Notes under the pieces: generated by a model
Told to the model about the DNA's origin: nothing
Database searches by the model: none
What the model saw: the letters and a program-made list of their open reading frames with translations, nothing else
Made by a program: the position numbers and the translations under genes
Shown here: one piece after another, positions 25,833 through 35,531 of the stretch
How positions within the stretch are numbered: the stretch's first letter is position 1
Layout of the letters: every line of letters starts with the position of its first letter
Source: Actinomycetota bacterium
Lineage (GTDB): Bacteria > Actinomycetota > Acidimicrobiia > Acidimicrobiales > Acidimicrobilacustridaceae
NCBI GenBank assembly: GCA_016185305.1
Contig: JACPNV010000013.1
Coordinates: 1-38,329, forward strand
DNA: 38,329 nucleotides
Direction of reading: 5' to 3'

Positions 25833-26594
25833 TCAGTCAGGGAGCAGATCGTCGACCGCCGACAACAGATCGCGATAGACGGCATCGGGCTCGGGATCGA
25901 CCGGGAGGTCGGCCGGCGCCGTGACGCCGGAGAGGACGAGGACGAACCGGTAGCCCAGCGCCCGTGCGAACCGGCCGTCGGTGTCGGGCCGATCGCCGAC
26001 ACACACACCGGTGGTGCCGAGCTTGGCCGTCACCAACCGGCAGATCGGCGGCTCGGGCTTGCCGGCGATGCGCGGCCTCGCCCCAGACGACGTGACGATC
26101 GACGCCAGGATGGCGCCGCCCCCGGGGATGGGGCCATCGGGGGTCGGGTAGGTCGCGTCGTCGTTGGTCGCGAGCAACCGCGCTCCCTGCCCTATGGCGA
26201 CCATCGCCGCCGTCATCTGGCGATAGTCGAACTCCGGGTTGAGGCCGACCACGACGGCGTCCACATCGACGTCGTGCGGGTCGCCGGCCCGAACGATCTC
26301 GACCCCGCGCGCTTGGAGCGCCTCCTCGACACCGTGCCCGCCGACGAGCAGCGCACGCTCTCCCGGCTCGACGAGGCCGGCCACGGCCATCGCGGACGTG
26401 ACCACGTCGCCACCGGCCTCGATGCCGCCGCGCGCCAGCTTCTGCTCCAACGCCGAACGGGTCGGCAACGAGTTGTTCGTGACGAAGGCCAGCGGCTCGT
26501 TCGCCGCCCGCAGCCGCCCCACGGCCTCGGCCGCCCCGGGAATCGAGTCATCGCCCAGCCACAGCACGCCGTCGAGATCCAGGACCCACGCCAT
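25833..26594 (-). CDS. HAD-superfamily IIA phosphatase (NagD / 4-nitrophenylphosphatase-like)
   Basis: A 253-residue HAD hydrolase. Motif I is DLDGVLW (nucleophile D6, acid D8), motif II is FVTNNSLPTR, motif III Lys is in RIAGKPEPPI, and motif IV is VGDRPDTDGRFA. The C2a cap between motifs II and III marks subclass IIA. Mycobacterial Rv1692, in the same position near nadK-recN, acts on glycerol-3-phosphate, so a phosphoglycerol or sugar-phosphate substrate is plausible. ATG 26594 gives the canonical HAD start. The longer frame reaches into the 62-base divergent spacer with DUF1015. Confidence 0.9.
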   Translation of the reverse strand: MAWVLDLDGVLWLGDDSIPGAAEAVGRLRAANEPLAFVTNNSLPTRSALEQKLARGGIEAGGDVVTSAMAVAGLVEPGERALLVGGHGVEEALQARGVEIVRAGDPHDVDVDAVVVGLNPEFDYRQMTAAMVAIGQGARLLATNDDATYPTPDGPIPGGGAILASIVTSSGARPRIAGKPEPPICRLVTAKLGTTGVCVGDRPDTDGRFARALGYRFVLVLSGVTAPADLPVDPEPDAVYRDLLSAVDDLLPD

Positions 26595-26656
26595 GGTCGA
26601 GCATCCTGTCACGCCTGCCGCGCGTCCCCCAGCCACGAGCATGCAAGTATGCAGAC

Positions 26657-27901
26657 GTGCCGACCTTCGAGCCGTTCCCCGGCCTCCGCTACACGATCAC
26701 CCACGACCTCGCCGACGTCACCGCGCCGCCCTACGACGTCATCACCGATCAGGAGCGGGCCGAGCTGCTCGCTCGCCACCCCGACAACGCGGTCGGCATC
26801 GATCTCCCGGTGGCAGACGCTGCCGTCGCGGGCACCGGGGCCACCGATGAGGGGGGTCCGGCGTCAACCGACCCGTACCTCGACGCGGCGGCCACGTTCC
26901 AACGGTGGCAGGACGACGGCGTGCTCCGCCGCGACGAGCCCGCGTTCTACGTCTACCGCATGGACTACGTCGACGAGTTGGGTGCGCCACGGCACACCAC
27001 CGGCGTGATGGGTGCGCTCACGCTGTCGCGCCCCGGCGAGGGGGGCATCCTCCCGCACGAGCAGACGACGAAGAAGGCCAAGAGCGACCGCCTCGACCTC
27101 CAGCGGGCGACGAGGGCGAACCTGTCCGCGGTCTGGGGCCTCTCGCCGGCCGAGGGCCTGTCCGCGTTGCTCGACACCGGCGAGGCACCCCTGGCCACGT
27201 GGACCGACGGCGACGGTGTGGCCCATTCGTTGTGGGTCGTCACCGATGCCGAGCGACTGGCCGGCATCAGCACGGTCGTGGGCTCGGCCGCGGTGGTGAT
27301 CGCCGATGGGCATCACCGGTACGAGACCGCTCTCGCGTACCGCGACGAGCAGCGAGCCGCTCGCGGCGAGGCTGCGGGTGGACACGACGCCGTGCTCATG
27401 TACGTCGTCGAGCTCGCGGACGACGAGCTGAACGTGCAACCGATCCATCGCCTGCTCTCCGGCCTCCCCGACGACTTCGACCTCATCGGCGCGCTCGAGC
27501 CGTTCTTCACGGTCGAGCGCGGGGGCGGCCTCGATGGGCTCGATTCGTCGATGGCTGCCGCGATGGTCGAGCGGGGCGCGCTCGTGCTCGCGCAGAGCGG
27601 CGGGTGGTGGTTCCTCACGCCCCGAGCCGACGCGTTCTCCTCGGTTCGCGACCTCGACACGGTCCGCTTCGATCACGCCATCGCGGATCTTCCCGAGCAC
27701 ACCTTGGTGTTCCAGCACGGCGCGCACAACGCGGTCGCCCGCGTGCGCGCCGGCGACGCCCAGGCCGCCGCGCTGCTGCGGCCGGCGACGGTCGCCCAGA
27801 TCGTCGACATCGCCAACGGTGGCGAACGCATGCCCCCGAAGACGACCTTCTTCTACCCGAAGCCCCGCACCGGTGTCGTGTTCCGCACGCTCGACGAGTA
27901 G
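26657..27901 (+). CDS. DUF1015 family protein
   Basis: A 414-residue member of DUF1015, a cytoplasmic family of unknown biochemistry. Hallmarks are the N-terminal PPYDVITDQERAELLARHP, EQTTKKAKSDRLDLQRATRA in the first third, and the highly conserved IADGHHRYETALAYRDE near 215-231. The C-terminal PPKTTFFYPKPRTGVVF is also typical. GTG 26657 is used because the family start (PTFEPFPGLRY) begins there. AAGTAT six bases upstream is a weak -10 match. It diverges from the HAD phosphatase. Confidence 0.9.
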   Translation: MPTFEPFPGLRYTITHDLADVTAPPYDVITDQERAELLARHPDNAVGIDLPVADAAVAGTGATDEGGPASTDPYLDAAATFQRWQDDGVLRRDEPAFYVYRMDYVDELGAPRHTTGVMGALTLSRPGEGGILPHEQTTKKAKSDRLDLQRATRANLSAVWGLSPAEGLSALLDTGEAPLATWTDGDGVAHSLWVVTDAERLAGISTVVGSAAVVIADGHHRYETALAYRDEQRAARGEAAGGHDAVLMYVVELADDELNVQPIHRLLSGLPDDFDLIGALEPFFTVERGGGLDGLDSSMAAAMVERGALVLAQSGGWWFLTPRADAFSSVRDLDTVRFDHAIADLPEHTLVFQHGAHNAVARVRAGDAQAAALLRPATVAQIVDIANGGERMPPKTTFFYPKPRTGVVFRTLDE

Positions 27902-27947
27902 CAGAGCCAGCGATGCGCGGGGCGCGCTACCTTCTCCGGCCGTCTTC

Positions 27948-28367
27948 GTGTACGGCACGCTCCGGCCCGGCCAGAGCAACTGGCACCACCTCGCGCGGTT
28001 CGCGGCCCGCAGCGAACCGGCGCTGCTCCCTGGCCACCGGCTCTACGCGTTGGAATACCCGTGCGCGGTCGGCGTCGCTTCGAGTGGTGCCAATGATGAG
28101 TTGACAGACACCGCTGCCGTCACCGGTGACCTCGTGTGGCTGCATCCGGCCACGCATGCCGAGGCGGTCGCCCACCTCGACTGGTTCGAGGACTACCGCG
28201 CCGATGACCTCGACGGGTCGCTCTACCTGCGCGAGCCGGCGCCCGTGCTCACCGCCTCCGGCGAGCAGGTCGTCTGCTGGGTCTACGTGGCCGGTGCTCC
28301 CCAGCGTGCTCGGCTGCGGCCCGAACACGAGATCGCAGGCGGCGAGTGGCGCTCGCAAACCCTCTGA
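27948..28367 (+). CDS. Gamma-glutamylcyclotransferase-like (GGCT/AIG2) protein, start unclear
   Basis: A 139-residue protein from GTG 27948. The GGCT-fold loop YGTLRPGQSNW begins right at this start, and the conserved acidic WFEDYRADDLDGSLY follows near 75-90. Family members open gamma-glutamyl amides to 5-oxoproline or act on related compounds. The preceding in-frame codons read V-F (GTC TTC), so the natural N-terminus is probably VFVYGTL, but no standard start codon exists there. TACCTT at 27928-27933 lies eight bases before the GTC at 27942, the usual spacing for a leaderless start in this window. A mutated or misread GTG is possible. Confidence 0.8.
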   Translation: MYGTLRPGQSNWHHLARFAARSEPALLPGHRLYALEYPCAVGVASSGANDELTDTAAVTGDLVWLHPATHAEAVAHLDWFEDYRADDLDGSLYLREPAPVLTASGEQVVCWVYVAGAPQRARLRPEHEIAGGEWRSQTL

Positions 28368-28429
28368 CCAGGCTGTTCGTGCCGACGCGGGCGTGCCGAA
28401 CATCGCCGAGCTCGAACAGATCCGAACCG

Positions 28430-28870
28430 TCAACCCGCCCCCGTCGTCGGATCGACCCGCGACGGCACCGTCGTCGCCGACGTGATGCTGCACTTGATCA
28501 ACACGTCGATGCTGTCGCCTGCGTTCGCTCGCCCGGTGCTCTCGGTCGGCGCGACGTCGACGAGGCAGATCCCTCCGGGCACCAACGGATCGGGGCAGGT
28601 GTAGGACACGTAGACCGCGGGGTCATACAGAGGGGGGCGCTCGGTGCACTCCCTCGGCGCGGTGATGACGGCGCGGGTGAGACCGCGGAACGGCCGTATG
28701 AGCTCCCATCGCTTTCCGTCGTTGTTCTGGGGGAACTCGCGCACCTCGACGTCGGACGGGAACGACATCCGCCTGAACATCTCGGTCGTCGAGCTCTCGC
28801 GGCCGGGTGCGCATGCGGCGAAGATGACGGCAACGGCGACGAGCGGCAGCGAATGAGGGGTCTTCGCGAT
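28430..28870 (-). CDS. Small putative lipoprotein with no standard start codon
   Basis: The frame ending at 28430 contains FRRMSFPSDVEVREFPQ and three cysteines. Upstream of its first ATG (28780) the same frame encodes a signal peptide and lipobox (LVAVAVIFAACAPGRE), so the real start must be further up. The only position that fits is ATC at 28870, six bases after TACGTT (28877-28882), the local leaderless spacing. No ATG, GTG or TTG is available in frame before the signal peptide. The gene may use a rare ATC start, or an ATG may have been lost by mutation or sequencing error. The function is unknown. It follows korB by 17 bases. Confidence 0.6.
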   Translation of the reverse strand: MAKTPHSLPLVAVAVIFAACAPGRESSTTEMFRRMSFPSDVEVREFPQNNDGKRWELIRPFRGLTRAVITAPRECTERPPLYDPAVYVSYTCPDPLVPGGICLVDVAPTESTGRANAGDSIDVLIKCSITSATTVPSRVDPTTGAG

Positions 28871-28887
28871 GGACCGAACGTAGCCGG

Positions 28888-29913
28888 TCAGTCCACGACC
28901 CAGGTGGCGCCGCTGTGCAGCAGCGCTCGGAGATCGCCGGGGCCTTTCTGGGCCTGGGCCGCCGCCAGCTGCTGGCTGGTGGCGTCGCTGTACTCCGGCC
29001 GGTCGACCGCACGGAACACACCGATCGGCGTCGGGTCGTGCGGGTTGCGCGCCAGCCGCGACAGCATGAAGCCGAGCCCGCGGTCGTGCTGCTCGTCGTG
29101 CACGAGGATGTTGTCCTCGCCGACATCGGCGACGTCCACGATCTCGAGCGCGCCACTCTTGTTGATGGCGACGCCCTTCTCTTTCTCGTTGCCGAACCGG
29201 ATCGGCTCACCGTGCACCAAGGGGATGAGCATGTCGTCGCGGTTGGCTTTCGCCGTCAACGGTTCGAACGCGCCGTCGTTGAAGACGTTGCAGTTCTGGT
29301 AGATCTCGACGAAGGCCGCACCTCGGTGGTCGTGCGCTCGGCGAAAGGTCTCCATCATGTGATGGCGATCCATGTCGTGGGTGCGGGCCACGAACGTGGC
29401 CTCGGCACCGAGCGCGAGCGAGATCGGGTTGAAGGGCGTGTCGAGCGAACCGAACGGCGTCGACTTGGTGACCTTGCCCACTTCGCTGGTCGGCGAGTAC
29501 TGGCCCTTGGTCAGGCCGTAGATCTGGTTGTTGAACATCAGCAACGTGAAGTTCACGTTGCGGCGCAGCGCGTGGATCAGGTGGTTGCCACCGATCGACA
29601 GCATGTCGCCATCGCCCCCGATGACCCACACGTCGAGGTCGGGCCGCGCCATGGCGAGACCGGTCGCGATCGCCGGAGCCCGTCCGTGGATGCCGTGCAG
29701 CCCGTAGGTGTTCATGTAGTAGGGGAAGCGGGCGGCGCACCCGATGCCCGACACGAACACCGTGTTCTCCCGGCGCACGTCGAGCTCGGGCATCAGCAGT
29801 TGCACGGCGGCGAGGATCGAGTAGTCGCCGCAGCCCGGGCACCAGCGCACCTCCTGGTCGCTCGACCAGTCCTTGCGGGTCGTCGGTGGGGGAAGATCGA
29901 TCGTGTCTGTCAC
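28888..29913 (-). CDS. korB: 2-oxoglutarate:ferredoxin oxidoreductase, beta subunit
   Basis: Beta subunit that binds thiamine diphosphate and an Fe-S cluster in the 2-oxoacid:ferredoxin oxidoreductase. Fe-S cysteines appear in VRWCPGCGDYS near residue 24. The TPP motif runs from GGDGDMLSIGGNH to FNNQIYGLTKGQYSPTS. The length of 341 residues is typical of actinobacterial KorB. Three bases separate it from korA. The complex makes succinyl-CoA from 2-oxoglutarate with reduced ferredoxin as electron carrier, an alternative to the NAD-linked dehydrogenase. Confidence 0.95.
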   Translation of the reverse strand: MTDTIDLPPPTTRKDWSSDQEVRWCPGCGDYSILAAVQLLMPELDVRRENTVFVSGIGCAARFPYYMNTYGLHGIHGRAPAIATGLAMARPDLDVWVIGGDGDMLSIGGNHLIHALRRNVNFTLLMFNNQIYGLTKGQYSPTSEVGKVTKSTPFGSLDTPFNPISLALGAEATFVARTHDMDRHHMMETFRRAHDHRGAAFVEIYQNCNVFNDGAFEPLTAKANRDDMLIPLVHGEPIRFGNEKEKGVAINKSGALEIVDVADVGEDNILVHDEQHDRGLGFMLSRLARNPHDPTPIGVFRAVDRPEYSDATSQQLAAAQAQKGPGDLRALLHSGATWVVD

Positions 29914-29916
29914 GGT

Positions 29917-31791
29917 TCAGGACTCCAGCAGATCGGAGATGGCTTGCTCGAGCTCGCCGGCGGTGAACGGCACACCCTTCACCTTGCTGACCGTGCGGGC
30001 GTCGACGAGGAAGTCGGCACGGAGCAGCTTGGCGAGCTGACCGAGGTTCATCTCGGGCACGAGCACCTTCGGGTAGCGGCGCAGCACCTCACCCAAGTTC
30101 TTGGGGAACGGGTTGAGGTGCATCAGGTGAACTTGCGCCACCCTGCGGCCGCTCGTTCGCACTCGGTCGACGGCCCCGCTGATCGCACCCCAGGTCGAGC
30201 CCCAGCCCACGACAAGGATCTCGGCGTCGTCGACATCGCCGCGCACCTCCACGTCGGGGATGTCGTTGGCGATGCCGGCGACCTTCGCGGCCCGCAACGC
30301 GACCATCCGGCCATGGTTCTCCGGGTCATAGGAGATGTTCCCGCTGCCGTCTTCTTTCTCGATGCCACCGATGCGGTGCATGAGGTCGGGCGTGCCGGGC
30401 AGCGCCACGGCGCGGGCCAGCGTCTCGGGATCGCGCAGGTAGGGCCAGAACTCGGGGTTGCCGTCGGCGTCGACGTGGTTGTGCTCGGTCGTGAGCTGGT
30501 AGTCGAGCTGCGGCAACGTCGACACGTCGGGCAAGAGCCAGGGCTCGGCGCCGTTGGCGAGGTAGCCATCGCTCAGCACCAGCACCGGCGTGCGGTACTT
30601 CAGCGCGATGCGCGCCGCCTCGATGGCGACGTCGAAGCAGTTCGCCGGGCTGTACGCGGCGATGACCGGGAGCGGCGATTCGCCGTGATGGCCGTACATG
30701 GCCATCAGCAGGTCGGACTGCTCGGTCTTGGTCGGCAGGCCAGTCGAGGGCCCGCCCCGCTGGATGTCGATGATCAGGAGCGGGAGCTCGAGGCTGATGG
30801 CGAGGCCGATCGTCTCGGACTTCAGGGCGAGGCCGGGCCCGCTGGTCGTCGTGCAGCCGAGCTGGCCGCCGTAGGACGCGCCCAGCGCCGAGCCGACGCC
30901 CGCGATCTCGTCCTCGGCCTGCAGCGTCCGCACCCCGAAGTTCTTGTGCTTGGAGAGCTCGTGCAGGATGTCGGACGCCGGCGTGATCGGGTACGACCCC
31001 AAGAACAGCGGCAGGCCGCTCTGCTGGCTTGCCGCGACGAGCCCCCACGCCATCGCTGTGTTGCCCGAGATGTTGGTGTAGATGCCCGGCTTCTGGGGCG
31101 CGGGCCGCACCGAGTAGGGGTGGTCGAAGAGCTCGGCGGTCTCGCCGAAGGCGTGCCCCGCCCGAAAGGCAGCCAGGTTGGCGTCGCGCACCAACGGCTT
31201 GCTGGCGAACTTGGTGTTGATCCACTCGATCGTCGGCTTCTCGGGCCGGGTGTACATCCACGAGATGAGGCCGAGCGCGAAGAAGTTCTTGGACCGCTCG
31301 GCGTCGCGAGGTTTCACGCCGAGGGGCTCGCACGCCTTCTTGGTCACGCTCGTCATCGGCACCTCGTAGACCGTGTAGCCCTTGAGGGTGCCGTCCTGCA
31401 ACGGGTCGTCGTGGAAGCCGGCTTTGGTGAGGCTGCGATCGTCGAAGGTGTCGATGTTCACGATCACGGTGCCGCCGGGCTCGAGCTTGGCCAGCTCGCT
31501 CATCAGCGCGGCCGGGTTCATCGCCACGAGCACGTTCGGCGCGTCGCCGGGGGTGGTGATGTCGTGGTCGGAGATGTGCACCTGGAACGCGGAAACGCCC
31601 GCCACGGTGCCGGCGGGCGCTCGGATCTCGGCGGGATACTCGGGCAACGTCACGAGGTCGTTGCCCAGCAGCGCGCTCGCACTGGTGAAACGATCGCCGG
31701 TCAGCTGCATCCCGTCGCCGGAATCGCCGGCGAAGCGGATGATGACCCGATCGATCTCGACCGGCGCGGTGCGCTCGGCGGTGTCGGACAC
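29917..31791 (-). CDS. korA: 2-oxoglutarate:ferredoxin oxidoreductase, fused gamma-alpha subunit
   Basis: A 624-residue fusion. Residues about 15-200 are the gamma domain (RFAGDSGDGMQLTGDRFTSA), and the rest is the alpha or pyrimidine-binding domain (GSYPITPASDILHEL, then AEDEIAGVGSALGASYGGQ and TTSGPGLALKSETIG). The Rossmann-like end has LVVGWGSTWGAI. This fused form is usual for KorA of Actinomycetota. The start is GTG 31791, with AAAGGGG upstream. A TACAGT box at 31863-31868 would drive korAB with a leader of about 65 bases. Confidence 0.96.
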   Translation of the reverse strand: MSDTAERTAPVEIDRVIIRFAGDSGDGMQLTGDRFTSASALLGNDLVTLPEYPAEIRAPAGTVAGVSAFQVHISDHDITTPGDAPNVLVAMNPAALMSELAKLEPGGTVIVNIDTFDDRSLTKAGFHDDPLQDGTLKGYTVYEVPMTSVTKKACEPLGVKPRDAERSKNFFALGLISWMYTRPEKPTIEWINTKFASKPLVRDANLAAFRAGHAFGETAELFDHPYSVRPAPQKPGIYTNISGNTAMAWGLVAASQQSGLPLFLGSYPITPASDILHELSKHKNFGVRTLQAEDEIAGVGSALGASYGGQLGCTTTSGPGLALKSETIGLAISLELPLLIIDIQRGGPSTGLPTKTEQSDLLMAMYGHHGESPLPVIAAYSPANCFDVAIEAARIALKYRTPVLVLSDGYLANGAEPWLLPDVSTLPQLDYQLTTEHNHVDADGNPEFWPYLRDPETLARAVALPGTPDLMHRIGGIEKEDGSGNISYDPENHGRMVALRAAKVAGIANDIPDVEVRGDVDDAEILVVGWGSTWGAISGAVDRVRTSGRRVAQVHLMHLNPFPKNLGEVLRRYPKVLVPEMNLGQLAKLLRADFLVDARTVSKVKGVPFTAGELEQAISDLLES

Positions 31792-31862
31792 GGAAAACCC
31801 CTTTGTTTCGCTGTCCTCAGGTGTTTGTGATCGCCTGGCGCCAGAACCTCGGCGCGTCGGTC

Positions 31863-31868
31863 ACTGTA
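31863..31868 (-). promoter_or_regulatory. Candidate -10 box for korAB
   Basis: TACAGT on the minus strand within the 161-base gap 31792-31952. The gap otherwise shows nothing I can name. Confidence 0.4.
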
Positions 31869-31952
31869 CCCGGCTCGGCGACGACCTCAGACCCACCGCG
31901 GTGAATCGGCGGCCGAGCGAACCGATCTCGACTCCGTGCCACGAGGCAGCGA

Positions 31953-33005
<1,053 letters not shown>

Positions 33006-33087
33006 TGCCATTCCTCGGTCTTGTCCGGCAGTTGTTCTGGGCCAACAGTAGGCGCGGCACTCGGCGCTCAGGTACTCCGGCCCGAAC

Positions 33088-33456
33088 TCATTCGAGCGGC
33101 ACCGAAGCGATCGCTCGACCGATCGCACCTGCCGCAGCCTTGCGCCGCCCGCCCGGGACCACACGGTCCGCGACCACCTCGGTGCGGCTCTGGGTGACCC
33201 CGCCAGTCCGGAAGAACCGGCGGTGGACGCGGCCCGTCACGACAACCGCGTCGCCCTTGTGGAGGTCGGGCCGCTTGGTCGCCTCCTGGCAGAACCACGC
33301 CACCGGAACGGAGCTCGCGGTCTCGGTGCCGACTCGTGTCGTCACCTCGTAGGTCATCACGATGTCGCCCGATGCCAGCTCGCGCATCGCCGGATCGGAT
33401 GACAGCACGCCGGCCACGATGGCCACGTTGCACGCCAACGCTTCATTCACACCCAT
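33088..33456 (-). CDS. SSB-like single-stranded DNA-binding protein (OB-fold)
   Basis: A 122-residue OB-fold protein: [20 protein letters not shown], then [40 protein letters not shown] and [15 protein letters not shown] follow the SSB pattern of strands and the DxVxVxGxV turn. It lacks the acidic C-terminal tail that recruits partners in housekeeping SSB, so it is probably an accessory paralogue rather than the main SSB. ATG 33456 has GAGGACGAG just upstream. A TAGGAT box at 33600-33605, inside the end of the upstream VOC gene, could be its promoter. Confidence 0.8.
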   Translation of the reverse strand: MGVNEALACNVAIVAGVLSSDPAMRELASGDIVMTYEVTTRVGTETASSVPVAWFCQEATKRPDLHKGDAVVVTGRVHRRFFRTGGVTQSRTEVVADRVVPGGRRKAAAGAIGRAIASVPLE

Positions 33457-33599
33457 CTCGTCCTCGATTCCACGAGTCACTCGTGCGACCCGCCTTCGGG
33501 CGCGCCGCTTGTCGTTGCCGGGCTCGCTTCGACGCGAGCGATACGAGGGCGTGGCACCCACACGCTTCCGAGCCACGCCGGGGTGGAGGCGATGCCGAG

Positions 33600-33605
33600 A
33601 TCCTA
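33600..33605 (-). promoter_or_regulatory. Possible -10 box for the SSB-like gene
   Basis: TAGGAT on the minus strand, overlapping the last codons of the VOC gene. It implies a leader of about 135 bases through the gap 33457-33602. Confidence 0.3.
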
Positions 33606-34055
33606 CCCAGGAGGTGTGACAGGGTCGGAGGTGCGATGGTTGCGCACCGCCAACCCGACCTCTTGGCCGTAGGAGACCTCGAGGTTGTGTCCGTCCGGAT
33701 CCGGGATGAACGCCCAGTACCCAACGGGGTAGCCCGAGTCGAGCGGGCCGAGCACCGACCGCCCCTCGCCGGTCGCTTTGGCGGCGAGACGATCGACCTC
33801 CTCCCGGCTGGCGACCCCCACGCCGAGGTGGTTGAAGCCGCCAAGCGTGGGGAACGGTCGTTCCGCCTCGACGAGGACGATGACGAAGGGCCGTGTCAGA
33901 TCGCTGATCCACGCCACCGAGTGCCCCGTGGTCTCGTCGGTGCGCCGGTGGACGACCTCGAACTCGCCATAGTCACGGTAGAAGGCGATAGACCGATCGA
34001 CGTCGGCGACGGTCAACGCGACGTGGGTCAGACCTCGATCGGTGGTGGGCTCCAC
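33603..34055 (-). CDS. VOC (glyoxalase/dioxygenase) superfamily protein
   Basis: A 150-residue single-unit VOC protein with two beta-alpha-beta-beta-beta modules: LTHVALTVADVDRSIAFYRD at the start and GFNHLGVGVASREEVDRLA in the middle. The strand FIPDPDGHNLEVSYG carries the last metal-ligand position. Likely metal ligands are H11, H76 and the Glu in LEVS. The superfamily covers glyoxalase I, extradiol dioxygenases and resistance proteins, so the substrate cannot be told. GTG 34055 has TACGCT seven bases upstream. Confidence 0.85.
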   Translation of the reverse strand: MEPTTDRGLTHVALTVADVDRSIAFYRDYGEFEVVHRRTDETTGHSVAWISDLTRPFVIVLVEAERPFPTLGGFNHLGVGVASREEVDRLAAKATGEGRSVLGPLDSGYPVGYWAFIPDPDGHNLEVSYGQEVGLAVRNHRTSDPVTPPG

Positions 34056-34062
34056 GGCGGCC

Positions 34063-34068
34063 AGCGTA
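34063..34068 (-). promoter_or_regulatory. -10 box for the VOC gene
   Basis: TACGCT on the minus strand, seven bases before GTG 34055; leaderless arrangement. Confidence 0.5.
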
Positions 34069-34115
34069 CGCTCGCGCCCCGGTCGCGGCGCACGAGACCG
34101 GACGGCGCGAACGAG

Positions 34116-35462
34116 TCAGCCGCCGATCTGGCGGGCGCGTCTCGCGGCGTCCGCGAACCCAGGCTCGTTCCTCGCCACCCACTCGAAGAGCTGCCGCGCC
34201 CGGGTCAGCTCGCCCGCTCGCTCGTAGAGGTCGGCGAGCGCGTAGGCGCGGCGAAGATGATGCTCCTTCGGTCGCTTCGGGAGCTTCCAACCCTGCTCGA
34301 GCAGCTCGATGCCCCTGGTGATCTCGCCGCGGTCGGCTCGCGAGCCGGCGGTGACGATGCGGCCCTCGATGACGAGGTCAGCCGACGGCGACGACGCCCG
34401 CAGCTCGGCCCACAGGTCATCGACGGCGTTCCACTGCCGCAGTGCGCGGTAGCAGTCGGCGAGCACGGGATGCTGCTCGGTCGACGCGGTGAGCAGCCGG
34501 AACGCTTCGAGCTCTTTCGCCGCCGGCTTCCACTTCCCCTGCCGGTACAGCGTCAGGCCGTAGAGCTCGCGCACGCTCGCCACGCCCGGCGCATCGGCTG
34601 CCAACCGCTTGAGGCTCGCGGCGGCATCGCCATAACGCTCGCGGCTGAACGCGCGGCTCGCGTCGGCCAGGCGGTTCTCGAACTTGCCGAGCTGCTGCCG
34701 GGGCACGACCTTGGCCAGCTCGGCTCGCACCTCGTCTTCGATCGTCGCCCCGTCGTCGGTGCCTGATCTTGTTGCCGCTCTGCGCGCGGGTCTGGTGCCC
34801 CGGTTGACGGCGCCGGCCGCGGCCTGGCGCACGTCGCCTGATCCGTCGATCACGACCAGGTCGTCGTCATCGCCAAGGACGCGGTCGGCGAACCCGGTCT
34901 TCCTCGGCTTCGCCGGCCGGGGGCGCGCGTCGTCCAGGCCACTGGCCCGGCGCCAAGCGCCCGACGCTGTCGCCGGGGCGCTTCGTGGTGGTTTGATGCC
35001 GGCCTTGTCGAGCGCGTCGACCTTCTTCAGCCAGGCGGCGCCTTTCCGGCTCACCGCCCCCTGGCCCTTGATGTATGGCACCTCGTCGCGGTCTTCTCGC
35101 CGGCGAGCTTCGCCGCCACGCGGGGAGGGTCGCTTCTTCGCGCCCGGGCTGCGCCGCTCATCTCGGTTGTCGTCTCGGCGCGCGCGGTCCGAGCGTGGTC
35201 CCGAGGTTCGCTTCGCCGGCCGGCGCTCATCTCGATCCTCGTCGCGGTCCCGGCGGCGGGGTCCGCCTCCCACCCGCTTCGCGTGACCCGCGCGCGGGAC
35301 CGGACCGCCGGCCCGTTTCGCCGGGCCGCCGCTGCGCTTGCCCGCGCCGCCCGCCCGTTTGGCCGGGCCGCCGCTCTTGGTGCGCGACGGCGACCGCTTC
35401 GTACCACCCGATTTCGGGCCTCCCGATCTCGGGCCTCGTTTTGCCGGTCGGTCCGCGGGCAT
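34116..35462 (-). CDS. TPR protein with long Arg/Lys/Gly-rich N-terminal region
   Basis: A 448-residue protein. The first 130 residues are low-complexity and very basic, with repeats of the type GGPAKRAGG and runs of RRDRDEDRDERR, which resemble RNA- or nucleic-acid-binding disordered regions. A linker follows (KGQGAVSRKGAAWLKKVDAL). The C-terminal 200 residues are TPR-like helical repeats (ASRAFSRERYGDAAASLKRL, then YGLTLYRQGKWKPAAKEL and YALADLYERAGELTRARQL). No enzyme motif is seen. The start at ATG 35462 lies directly downstream of the rRNA operon terminator, with TAGGAT at nine bases. A role in ribosome or RNA biology is only a guess. Confidence 0.8.
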   Translation of the reverse strand: MPADRPAKRGPRSGGPKSGGTKRSPSRTKSGGPAKRAGGAGKRSGGPAKRAGGPVPRAGHAKRVGGGPRRRDRDEDRDERRPAKRTSGPRSDRARRDDNRDERRSPGAKKRPSPRGGEARRREDRDEVPYIKGQGAVSRKGAAWLKKVDALDKAGIKPPRSAPATASGAWRRASGLDDARPRPAKPRKTGFADRVLGDDDDLVVIDGSGDVRQAAAGAVNRGTRPARRAATRSGTDDGATIEDEVRAELAKVVPRQQLGKFENRLADASRAFSRERYGDAAASLKRLAADAPGVASVRELYGLTLYRQGKWKPAAKELEAFRLLTASTEQHPVLADCYRALRQWNAVDDLWAELRASSPSADLVIEGRIVTAGSRADRGEITRGIELLEQGWKLPKRPKEHHLRRAYALADLYERAGELTRARQLFEWVARNEPGFADAARRARQIGG

Positions 35463-35471
35463 GGGGATCAG

Positions 35472-35477
35472 ATCCTA
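35472..35477 (-). promoter_or_regulatory. -10 box for the TPR gene
   Basis: TAGGAT on the minus strand, nine bases before ATG 35462 and 12 bases downstream of the rRNA terminator hairpin. Confidence 0.45.
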
Positions 35478-35489
35478 CGGCCAAAACGC

Positions 35490-35518
35490 AAAGAAGACCT
35501 CGCTCTGAGGTCTTCTTT
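35490..35518 (-). terminator. Intrinsic terminator of the rRNA operon
   Basis: A perfect 12-bp stem (AAAGAAGACCTC and GAGGTCTTCTTT) with a five-base loop. On the minus strand the stem is followed by GCGTTTTGG, giving a T-rich end. The stem is symmetric enough to work in both directions. Confidence 0.85.
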
Positions 35519-35531
35519 GTCTATTTGAGGA

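Noticed and set aside
28915..31830. A 971-codon open frame on the plus strand
   Set aside because: It is antisense to korB and korA, whose full domain structure is clear. Long antisense frames are expected from GC-rich third positions.
34116..35462. Arg/Lys-rich N-terminus considered as a frame artefact
   Set aside because: The frame is continuous into a convincing TPR region and has a promoter and start at the right place, so the basic region is probably real.
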